A DNA stretch of 5,235 nucleotides from Oscillospiraceae bacterium (GTDB lineage Bacteria > Bacillota > Clostridia > Oscillospirales > Ruminococcaceae): positions 1 to 5,235 of the forward strand of contig SVMQ01000175.1 of the NCBI GenBank assembly GCA_015067375.1, read 5' to 3'. Numbering within the stretch: the stretch's first letter is position 1; each line of letters opens with the position of its first letter. The translations under genes were made by a program, and so were the position numbers. The notes below the pieces were generated by a model. The model saw only the letters and a list, made by a program, of their open reading frames with translations. It did not search any database and was not told the DNA's origin. This document shows, piece after piece, positions 1 through 3,879 of the stretch.

Positions 1-486
1 TACGGACTGGTCATGCCTGAGTATTCGCACTTCACCTCTCCCATACGCAGGTATTCCGACCTTGCTATACATCGTATACTGACCGACTATGTGTATGTGC
101 TGGAGCATGAAAAGCTGTGCAGGAAGTACGGCGCGTTTGCTGCAAGTGCAGCGTTGCAGGCGTCCAACACAGAGCTTGCCGCAGTGCGCTGTGAGCGCGA
201 CTGCGAGGAGCTGTATATGGCGGAGTATATGAAGGAGCATATCGGTGAGGAGTACGACGGTATGATATCGGGCGTAAGCGCAGGCGGCATCTATGTGGAG
301 CTGCCCAATACGGTCGAGGGAATGGTGTCTGTGACCTCGCTGCCTGACGGAGATTACGAGGTGGAGCATGGCGTTATTCTGACAGGAGCATTCGACGGCA
401 GTGTGTATACTGTCGGGGACAAGGTGCGCGTAAAGTGTGTCAATGTTAACGTAAACGGTGGCTTTATTGATTTTGAGCTGGTCTGA
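1..486 (+). CDS. rnr: Ribonuclease R, C-terminal part (5' end outside window)
   Basis: RNase R is a processive 3'-to-5' exoribonuclease of the RNB/RNase II family that degrades structured RNA, including rRNA and mRNA fragments, in the cytoplasm. The frame is open from base 1, giving 161 visible residues and a TGA stop. The visible part starts in the RNB catalytic domain: the family motif HFTSPIRRYSDL is at visible residues 10-21. It is followed by the helical linker with ERDCEEL and EYMKEHIGEEYDG. From about residue 84 comes an S1 RNA-binding domain (GMISGVSAGGIYVELPNTVEG), ending in the typical IDFELV. The protein stops right there, so it lacks the lysine-rich C-terminal tail of the E. coli enzyme, as is common in Firmicutes. 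The real start and the cold-shock and N-terminal domains lie upstream of the window. The next gene is convergent, so this is the last gene of its transcript. VacB/RNase II naming is the only realistic alternative. Confidence 0.95.
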   Translation, partial: YGLVMPEYSHFTSPIRRYSDLAIHRILTDYVYVLEHEKLCRKYGAFAASAALQASNTELAAVRCERDCEELYMAEYMKEHIGEEYDGMISGVSAGGIYVELPNTVEGMVSVTSLPDGDYEVEHGVILTGAFDGSVYTVGDKVRVKCVNVNVNGGFIDFELV

Positions 487-502
487 TCATTAAGAAATTG
501 AT

Positions 503-540
503 ACGGCGGAGCGTTTTGGCTCCGCCGTGTTTATATTAAG
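503..540 (+). terminator. Rho-independent terminator after rnr
   Basis: A perfect 10-bp GC-rich stem (503-512 with 519-528, ACGGCGGAGC and its complement) closes a 6-nt loop, 16 bp after the rnr stop. The following tract (GTTTATATT) is only moderately T-rich. Read on the minus strand, the hairpin is followed by ATCAATTTCTT, so it may also stop the convergent minus-strand gene, for which no other terminator is obvious. Confidence 0.8.
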
Positions 541-585
541 ATTTCTTCTTTGGGTCTTATTTGTCATCTGATGGATAAAGTGGAT

Positions 586-622
586 TTGACGATTTTTTTC
601 AAAGATACTATTTTGCTATAAC
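586..622 (+). promoter_or_regulatory. Possible antisense promoter facing the 637-1050 gene
   Basis: On the + strand TTGACG (586-591) stands 17 bp before TATTTT (609-614), and a second -10 candidate with an extended TGn motif, TGCTATAAC, is at 614-622. Either would produce RNA antisense to the minus-strand gene that follows. The stretch is AT-rich, so chance matches are likely. This is the only signal seen in the 487-636 spacer besides the terminator. Confidence 0.25.
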
Positions 623-636
623 TTCGTCTGTTTAGA

Positions 637-1050
637 TTATTCGTCCCATGATTTCACATGATTTTGAATTGTTTTTTCGTCAAATCCGAACCATGTCATT
701 TCCCATAAAACTAAAGCACTGAACTTTTCGTATCCATAAAAAGACAAACTATTTTCATCCACTCTATATCCTAATGTGTTAGCCCAAGGATTGATTTCTA
801 ATCCATATGTCGATTCATCTGATAAATCGAACAAATAGACATTATCGTATTCATCATCTTCGGTTTGAACTCTTTCGACTTTAATTATTTCTGTGTCAGA
901 TGTATTCGCTCTAATCTCATCGATCGAAGTTAATGCTTTTCTAATCGCTTTTTCTGTTAGATTTATATTAGGCGATTTTTTACATAACAACAGAAACTCT
1001 CGAACAATCAATTCGATATCACATTTTTTTATCACTTCGTAAAAATACAT
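637..1050 (-). CDS. Small acidic protein resembling DUF6557 family; function unknown
   Basis: This encodes a 137-residue protein of unknown function. Its pattern matches what I recall of the DUF6557 family, unverified by search: an N-terminal helix, a middle acidic strand region (VERVQTEDDEYDNVY, residues 58-72), the block YGLEINPWANTLGY (82-95), and a C-terminal block LVLWEMTWFGFDEKTI (113-128). It has no signal peptide or clear membrane segment, so it is probably cytosolic. The ATG at 1050-1048 is supported by GGAGG (1062-1058 on this strand) at 7-nt spacing, and a consensus promoter lies just upstream. Base composition is unlike the neighbours: a sampled 60 bp holds about 32% G+C against roughly 52% in the adjacent oxidoreductase gene. 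That suggests recent acquisition. It stands alone between the convergent rnr and a terminator. An immunity-like or orphan accessory role is possible, but nothing in the sequence proves it. Confidence 0.8.
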   Translation of the reverse strand: MYFYEVIKKCDIELIVREFLLLCKKSPNINLTEKAIRKALTSIDEIRANTSDTEIIKVERVQTEDDEYDNVYLFDLSDESTYGLEINPWANTLGYRVDENSLSFYGYEKFSALVLWEMTWFGFDEKTIQNHVKSWDE

Positions 1051-1092
1051 CGTTTAACCTCCATTCACAAATTCTGATTTGTCGTTAATTCT

Positions 1093-1121
1093 AATATAAA
1101 AATAAGATCATAAAGTGTCAA
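1093..1121 (-). promoter_or_regulatory. Sigma-A promoter of the 637-1050 gene
   Basis: On the minus strand a perfect TTGACA (1121-1116) is separated by exactly 17 bp from TATATT (1098-1093). Transcription should start near 1086, leaving a short leader of about 35 nt before the ATG at 1050. The promoter sits directly after the terminator of the upstream minus-strand gene, so the small gene is an independent unit. Confidence 0.85.
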
Positions 1122-1136
1122 TGACATAAGAAACGC

Positions 1137-1173
1137 AAAGCCACTTTTGATACATTGTTTCAAAAGTGGCTTT
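1137..1173 (-). terminator. Rho-independent terminator of the split-barrel oxidoreductase gene
   Basis: A perfect 14-bp inverted repeat (1137-1150 with 1160-1173; arms AAAGCCACTTTTGA and complement) has a 9-nt loop. On the minus strand it is followed by GCGTTTCTTATG. It starts 27 bp past the stop codon of the 1201-1677 gene and insulates it from the promoter at 1093-1121. Confidence 0.85.
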
Positions 1174-1200
1174 AGTGCTTGTGTGGCATTTACTGTTGTG

Positions 1201-1677
1201 TTATTGCGCCCCGTGTGCTTTGCAGCAGAACTCGTCAACTGTGAGCTTAAGGATAGCGACGTTGTTGAGCGACTGCTCACTGTATTTGTGCTCGCGGTTT
1301 GTCTTATCGTACTTTGCCATGATAGTGTTGAGGCCTGTCAGCTTTTCAATGCCGTTAATGATGTCCAGCGTGCCTCTGCCTGTGATACATTCGTATGCAA
1401 CGGAGAAGCTGCACGCGGTATCTCCTGCAATGATATCGCCCATGCGGTCAAGCTCGAATGCGGCATTGTTGTTTGCTTTGATAAGCTCCATCTTCTTGCC
1501 CTGAGGTGCGCTGTGGAAGTACAGCACAAGCTGGTCGCCCTCCAACGTATAGCCGAAGCACATCGGGATTATGTAGGGGGCTTCCCCGTCTACCAGTGCG
1601 ATGCGGCATACCTGCGCCTCGCTGAGGATTCGTTCGAGCTCGTTTATATCTGTTATTTCTCTTTCGGATCTTCTCAT
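1201..1677 (-). CDS. Pyridoxamine 5'-phosphate oxidase-like FMN-binding protein (NimA-type)
   Basis: This encodes a 158-residue protein of the flavin split-barrel superfamily, in the group often named nitroimidazole resistance (NimA-like) or pyridoxamine 5'-phosphate oxidase-related. Such proteins bind FMN as dimers; some reduce nitro groups, but the natural substrate is usually unknown. Family blocks visible are the N-terminal MRRSEREITD, the first barrel strands VCRIALVDGEAPYIIPMCFGY (residues 23-43), the FMN phosphate-site-like segment LYFHSAPQGKKMELI (52-66), and CSFSVAYECITGRG (89-102). Length is normal for the family. The ATG is supported by AAAGGGGA with a 6-nt spacer. It lies 85 bp downstream of rpsT in the same direction, beyond the rpsT terminator. 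I see no convincing promoter of its own, so it may depend on readthrough from rpsT or on a weak promoter. True pyridoxine biosynthesis (pdxH) is unlikely, because PdxH is longer and has different motifs. Confidence 0.88.
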   Translation of the reverse strand: MRRSEREITDINELERILSEAQVCRIALVDGEAPYIIPMCFGYTLEGDQLVLYFHSAPQGKKMELIKANNNAAFELDRMGDIIAGDTACSFSVAYECITGRGTLDIINGIEKLTGLNTIMAKYDKTNREHKYSEQSLNNVAILKLTVDEFCCKAHGAQ

Positions 1678-1710
1678 GTCTGTTCCCCTTTCTGTCGTTA
1701 TGTTCTACAT

Positions 1711-1746
1711 AAAAATAAGCACCCGCCGGCTATAGCCTGACGGGTG
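1711..1746 (-). terminator. Rho-independent terminator of rpsT
   Basis: On the minus strand CACCCG (1746-1741) pairs with CGGGTG (1725-1720). Inside is a second short helix GGC/GCC around a TATA loop, and the hairpin is followed by CTTATTTTTATG. It begins 16 bp after the rpsT stop codon and precedes the oxidoreductase gene, whose expression it should reduce. Confidence 0.8.
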
Positions 1747-1762
1747 GATCTTCCGTTTGGAA

Positions 1763-2008
1763 TTAAGCGGATGCGTTAGCCTTCTTAGCGAGCTGGGACT
1801 TGAGGCGGGCAGCCTTATTCTTGTGGATAAGACCCTTGCCGGCAGCCTTGTCTACACTAATTACAGCAGTCTTGATAGCATCAGCATCAGCACCCTCTGC
1901 GCGAGCCTTCTTGAGGATAGTTCTGAGCTTTGTCTTGGAAGCCTTGTTAGCGTCTGTTCTGAGCTTTGCAACGAGAACTCTCTTCTTAGCGGACTTAATA
2001 TTCGGCAT
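1763..2008 (-). CDS. rpsT: 30S ribosomal protein S20
   Basis: S20 is a small basic helical protein that binds 16S rRNA directly and early in 30S assembly. The 81-residue product has the family's N-terminus MPNIKSAKKRV (1-11) and the conserved C-terminal block VDKAAGKGLIHKNKAARLK (52-70), ending with a lysine- and alanine-rich tail. Length is close to the usual 85-90. The ATG is preceded by the near-ideal GGAGGTGA (2022-2015 on this strand) at 6 nt. The gene has a strong own promoter and its own terminator, so it is mainly monocistronic. It is divergent from gpr, the same arrangement as in Bacillus. S20 is known to regulate its own synthesis in E. coli; about 140 nt of untranslated leader leaves room for that here, but no known element was recognised. 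Confidence 0.97.
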   Translation of the reverse strand: MPNIKSAKKRVLVAKLRTDANKASKTKLRTILKKARAEGADADAIKTAVISVDKAAGKGLIHKNKAARLKSQLAKKANASA

Positions 2009-2155
2009 TATGATTCACCTCCGTACTTTATTTACGAGCAAATGGAATCTGTATTTTTACGCGGATCGTGGGAATTCTATCTATATTCACCAAAAAATCC
2101 ACCGTAAACGTTAAAATTTTATAAGCTCGGTTTATTTTTTCTCATAATACACTTA

Positions 2156-2184
2156 ATTATAGCACAACTTATTTGAAAATGCAA
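2156..2184 (-). promoter_or_regulatory. Strong extended -10 sigma-A promoter of rpsT
   Basis: On the minus strand TTGCAT (2184-2179) lies exactly 17 bp before a perfect TATAAT (2161-2156), which carries the extended -10 dinucleotide TG one base upstream (TGCTATAAT). Predicted transcription start is near 2149, giving a 5' untranslated region of about 140 nt before the rpsT ATG at 2008. This fits a highly expressed ribosomal protein gene. Confidence 0.85.
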
Positions 2185-2199
2185 TAGCTTTTTGATAAT
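2173..2199 (+). promoter_or_regulatory. Weak candidate promoter for gpr, overlapping the rpsT promoter
   Basis: On the + strand TTGAAA (2173-2178) and GATAAT (2194-2199) are each one base from consensus, but the spacer is 15 bp, which is short. The rpsT -35 lies inside this spacer. A sporulation-type alternative is CATAATA at 2143-2149, matching the sigma-G -10 consensus as I know it, but the -35 partner (TTATA, 2119-2123) is at a poor 19-bp distance. Neither is convincing. Confidence 0.25.
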
Positions 2200-2223
2200 T
2201 TTTTAAATTTTAAGGAGAAAAAT

Positions 2224-2946
2224 ATGTACAGAACAGGATTGACCGTTGAAGCCGCACAAAGCACAGGAATCAGCTCGTCATCGAAAATGGTCAGGCGCCG
2301 GTTTGGAAAGGCGTATATAACCGATACGCGAATAAGCCGCTCCGATTCGCGCAGGGTCGGAGCGGCAGCAGGGCGCTATATTACCATCGAGGGTGAGCCG
2401 CACGAACACGTTGTCACGCTATTGCTGCAAAAGGCGTTGGAGCAGATGCTGCCGCGCGAGGGACTTATTTTGGCGGCAGGTCTGGGCAATCCCGATGTTG
2501 CACGCGACAGTCTGGGTGCGAGGACAGTGGAGCTGCTTGGGTGCTACGGTCGGCTGGTGGCGATGGAAACGGACATCGCGGCAAAGACGGGCATCGAAAC
2601 CGCACGCATGGTCAAAGCGGTAGCTAAGGAGCTGAAGGTGTCCTGTGTGCTGGTTATCGACGCTCTTGCTTGCCGTGATCCATTAAAGATCGGCAGGACG
2701 GTGCAGATAAGTGATACAGGTTTGCGCCCCGGGTCAGGAGTATTTGCTGACTCCCCTGCTCTTACTAAAAGTTTTATTGGTGCGCCGATAGTTGCGGTAG
2801 GTGTGCCGATGGTGAGCGAGCTTTCGGGGATAACGGGTAATAAGGCGCATAAGGGCTATCTCGCCGCGCCGCCTGATGAGGATGAGCTGACGCGTCAGTG
2901 GGCGCAGGTCATAGCGGAGGCGGTGAATGGTATAACGTGCAGATGA
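2224..2946 (+). CDS. gpr: Short GPR-type germination protease (peptidase family A25)
   Basis: GPR cleaves small acid-soluble DNA-binding proteins in the spore core at germination. The 240-residue product keeps the family landmarks: YRTGLTVEA at the N-terminus (2-10), GRYITIEG (50-57), GLGNPDVARDSLG (86-98), TGIET (122-126), VIDALACR (144-151), ISDTGLRPGSGV (162-173) and GVPMV (193-197). Asp95 and Asp146 align by eye with the Asp127 and Asp193 implicated in catalysis in the Bacillus megaterium enzyme. It is far shorter than that protein (about 370 residues). The segment after GVPMV is reduced to about 43 residues, though its end (APPDEDELTRQWAQVIAEAV) still resembles the family C-terminus, suggesting internal loss rather than a frameshift. 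There is virtually no propeptide, and the Asp of the usual RTDLA processing site is Gly. AAGGAG (2212-2217) supports the start. It is divergent from rpsT as in Bacillus, but spoIIP does not follow. Activity is uncertain. Confidence 0.88.
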   Translation: MYRTGLTVEAAQSTGISSSSKMVRRRFGKAYITDTRISRSDSRRVGAAAGRYITIEGEPHEHVVTLLLQKALEQMLPREGLILAAGLGNPDVARDSLGARTVELLGCYGRLVAMETDIAAKTGIETARMVKAVAKELKVSCVLVIDALACRDPLKIGRTVQISDTGLRPGSGVFADSPALTKSFIGAPIVAVGVPMVSELSGITGNKAHKGYLAAPPDEDELTRQWAQVIAEAVNGITCR

Positions 2947-3067
2947 AATTTATAATGCATAATGTTATATTATAATAGTATATGGATGTTTCGGCAGGGA
3001 AAAATGTATACAAATTGGCATATTTCCGCATGATATAGCCATTTGTTCAGCGTTTTGGAGGCGCGTT
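2947..3067 (+). other. Non-coding stretch after gpr
   Basis: This is AT-rich DNA between gpr and the inverted repeat upstream of the S10 promoter. It holds two TATAAT-like words (2951-2956, 2971-2976) with no matching -35 boxes, an AT-only self-complementary stretch around 2951-2974, and an 8-bp palindrome TGTATACA at 3006-3013 or so. I see no convincing gene, RNA or GC-rich terminator in it. Confidence 0.5.
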
Positions 3068-3119
3068 GTGCAAAGTGCATAAATATAGGCTGAAATTTAA
3101 TGCAAATTTCTCTTTGCGC
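3068..3119. repeat. Large imperfect inverted repeat upstream of the S10 promoter
   Basis: GTGCAAAG (3068-3075) pairs with CTTTGCGC (3112-3119, one G-T pair), and TGCATAAAT (3076-3084) pairs with the complementary stretch 3095-3104 with one bulged A. Together this gives about 17 pairs, with a 7-nt bulge at 3105-3111 and a loop of about 10 nt. It lies 122 bp after the gpr stop and 14 bp before the S10 operon -35. It could end gpr transcripts, although the following tract (TGCTGAATTTGTTCTTG) is only loosely T-rich, or it could be a protein-binding site. Confidence 0.5.
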
Positions 3120-3133
3120 TGCTGAATTTGTTC

Positions 3134-3162
3134 TTGCAATTGCGCGCGCGATGTGGTACAAT
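3134..3162 (+). promoter_or_regulatory. Sigma-A promoter of the S10 ribosomal protein operon
   Basis: TTGCAA (3134-3139) stands exactly 17 bp before TACAAT (3157-3162), which has an extended -10 TG (TGGTACAAT). Transcription should start around 3169-3171, producing a leader of about 285 nt before rpsJ. The -35 overlaps the palindrome GCAATTGC (3136-3143), and the spacer contains a run of alternating G and C (3142-3150). Confidence 0.85.
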
Positions 3163-3184
3163 TATTTTTGCGGGTGTGTAGCTA

Positions 3185-3200
3185 TAACTATGCACCATAA
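3185..3200 (+). repeat. 16-nt repeat, leader copy
   Basis: TAACTATGCACCATAA in the S10 leader recurs as TAACCATGCACCATAA at 3804-3819, one mismatch in 16. In this copy positions 3188-3196 form the 3' arm of leader helix 1. The word contains an ATG followed by CAC CAT. Confidence 0.6.
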
Positions 3201-3398
3201 TACAAAAGGCATAGGCGTAGATATCGAAGGTTGCGCGGTCTACCGCGGTAATTTCGATGGAGCAGGTCTGATTTAAAATCAGGCGAGAAGATTTACAGAA
3301 AACGTGAATGTTCGGCTGTATGCCACGCCGTTAAAGTGTCCGAGATGCTCGGATAACTAACAGGCAAGCGTTACAGGCATGAAACACACGGTACAGTG

Positions 3399-3453
3399 GA
3401 TTTTTCAAAACAAGCTTTTGCCGGCATCACACTACAGAAGGGGTTGAAAAATC
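3399..3453 (+). promoter_or_regulatory. Perfect stem bracketing the rpsJ ribosome binding site
   Basis: GATTTTTCAA (3399-3408) is perfectly complementary to TTGAAAAATC (3444-3453). The second arm fills exactly the spacer between the Shine-Dalgarno sequence AAGGGG (3438-3443) and the rpsJ ATG at 3454. The Shine-Dalgarno would thus sit at the edge of a 35-nt loop. An alternative pairing, CAAAA (3406-3410) with TTTTG (3416-3420), would compete with the first arm. This gives two states that could differ in translation efficiency; that is inference. Confidence 0.6.
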
Positions 3454-3765
3454 ATGGCAGCAAATGAGAAGGTAAGAATCAAGATCAAGGGTTATGAGCA
3501 CAGCGTAGTTGACGCAGCAGCGAAGAAGATCGTTGAGACAGCAACTCGCACAGGCGCTCGTGTAGCAGGTCCCGTTCCGCTCCCCACAAACAAGGAAGTT
3601 ATCACTATCCTGAGAGCGGTTCACAAGTACAAGGACTCCCGTGAGCAGTTTGAGCTGAGAACTCACAAGCGTCTTATCGACGTTATCCGTCCTTCCGCAA
3701 AGACTGTTGAAGCTCTCCAGACACTCGAGCTTCCCGCAGGCGTAGAAATTTCAATGGATATCTAA
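3454..3765 (+). CDS. rpsJ: 30S ribosomal protein S10
   Basis: S10 is part of the 30S head and, as NusE, partners NusB in transcription antitermination complexes in bacteria. The 103-residue product has normal length. Its sequence is typical for Clostridia: [13 protein letters not shown] (8-20), [13 protein letters not shown] (33-45), and the conserved loop and following block [21 protein letters not shown] (57-77), ending [10 protein letters not shown]. The ATG follows AAGGGG (3438-3443) with a 10-nt spacer, which is itself the arm of a perfect stem. It is the first gene of the S10 operon, downstream of a strong promoter and long leader. An unusually long 114-bp spacer with three hairpins separates it from rplC, so the two may be translated or processed differently. 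Confidence 0.98.
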   Translation: MAANEKVRIKIKGYEHSVVDAAAKKIVETATRTGARVAGPVPLPTNKEVITILRAVHKYKDSREQFELRTHKRLIDVIRPSAKTVEALQTLELPAGVEISMDI

Positions 3766-3779
3766 TATAGATCATTGGA

Positions 3780-3852
3780 GTTATGTTGGCGAAAGCCAAC
3801 CACTAACCATGCACCATAAGGTGCTTGGTCATGTTGGAGCAAACGCTTCAAC
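3780..3852 (+). promoter_or_regulatory. Three-hairpin array in the rpsJ-rplC spacer
   Basis: Hairpin A is GTTGGC-GAAA-GCCAAC (3785-3800), a perfect 6-bp stem with a GNRA tetraloop, extendable by GTTA/TAAC (3780-3783 with 3804-3807). Hairpin B pairs 3806-3815 with 3820-3829 around ATAA, with a single T-T mismatch. Hairpin C pairs 3833-3840 with 3845-3852 around AAAC, with one G-T pair. None is followed by a T-tract, so these are not intrinsic terminators. The array ends 10 nt before the rplC Shine-Dalgarno sequence AAGGAGG (3863-3869). A role as an RNA processing site, mRNA stabiliser or r-protein binding site is inference. Confidence 0.65.
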
Positions 3853-3861
3853 CAATAACCA
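3783..3861 (+). repeat. Duplicated hairpin unit flanking hairpin B
   Basis: Two segments share the frame ATGTTGG ... CAACCAmTAACCA: 3783-3809 around a C-GAAA-G core and 3831-3861 around an AGCAAACGCT core. The flanks match apart from single changes (CCAACCACTAACCA against TCAACCAATAACCA). The two copies are hairpins A and C of the array, so the array may have arisen by tandem duplication followed by divergence of the stem-loop interior. Confidence 0.5.
3804..3819 (+). repeat. 16-nt repeat, rpsJ-rplC spacer copy
   Basis: TAACCATGCACCATAA matches the S10 leader word at 3185-3200 with one mismatch. Here positions 3806-3815 form the 5' arm of hairpin B and ATAA is its loop, so the same word is used in a different arm position than in the leader. 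It also contains an ATG followed by CAC CAT. Confidence 0.6.
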
Positions 3862-3879
3862 AAAGGAGGAAAAGCCGAA

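Larger units (their letters stand above)
3170..3453 (+). promoter_or_regulatory. Long structured 5' leader RNA of the S10 operon
   Basis: About 285 nt separate the predicted start site from the rpsJ AUG. Helices found by eye are: (1) 3173-3181 with 3188-3196, 9 pairs including two G-U; (2) 3223-3228 with 3253-3258, continuing into 3231-3238 with 3243-3251, a long hairpin with a TCTA loop; (3) 3266-3273 with 3277-3284; (4) TACAG 3294-3298 with CTGTA 3316-3320; (5) TCCGAG 3339-3344 with CTCGGA 3348-3353; and (6) 3399-3408 with 3444-3453 at the rpsJ start. GGCGT (3214-3218) with ACGCC (3325-3329) could close helices 2-4 into one domain. No helix is followed by a T-tract, so transcription attenuation is not obvious. 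In E. coli the S10 leader is the target of L4; this one is not recognisably homologous. A regulatory role is inference. Confidence 0.6.

Noticed and set aside
1147..1740. Long + strand open frame of 197 codons across the oxidoreductase gene
   Set aside because: Its product has no family features and it starts in the terminator hairpin. The minus-strand frame has a good ribosome binding site and clear split-barrel motifs.
1757..2114. Two + strand open frames over rpsT
   Set aside because: Both are opposite an unmistakable S20 gene with a consensus promoter and Shine-Dalgarno. No recognisable domains.
2729..2761. Hairpin-like repeat GGGTCAG / CTGACTCCC inside gpr
   Set aside because: It is within the conserved coding region for the GSGV motif and following residues, has a bulged stem and no T-tract; protein constraint explains the sequence.
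2970..3161. Minus-strand open frame of 63 codons between gpr and the S10 operon
   Set aside because: No Shine-Dalgarno sequence, no family resemblance, and it overlaps the inverted repeat and the S10 promoter region.
3266..3284. Stem-loop with a 7-nt loop reading TTTAAAA, like a tRNA-Leu(UAA) anticodon arm
   Set aside because: No acceptor stem, D arm or canonical T arm could be placed around it; TTCGGCT at 3311-3317 lacks the T-loop adenine and a matching stem. It is treated as leader helix 3.
3387..3405. Possible attenuator, CAC/GTG stem followed by ATTTTT in the S10 leader
   Set aside because: The stem is only three pairs with a mismatch, too weak for intrinsic termination. The T-run is better explained as the arm pairing with 3444-3453.
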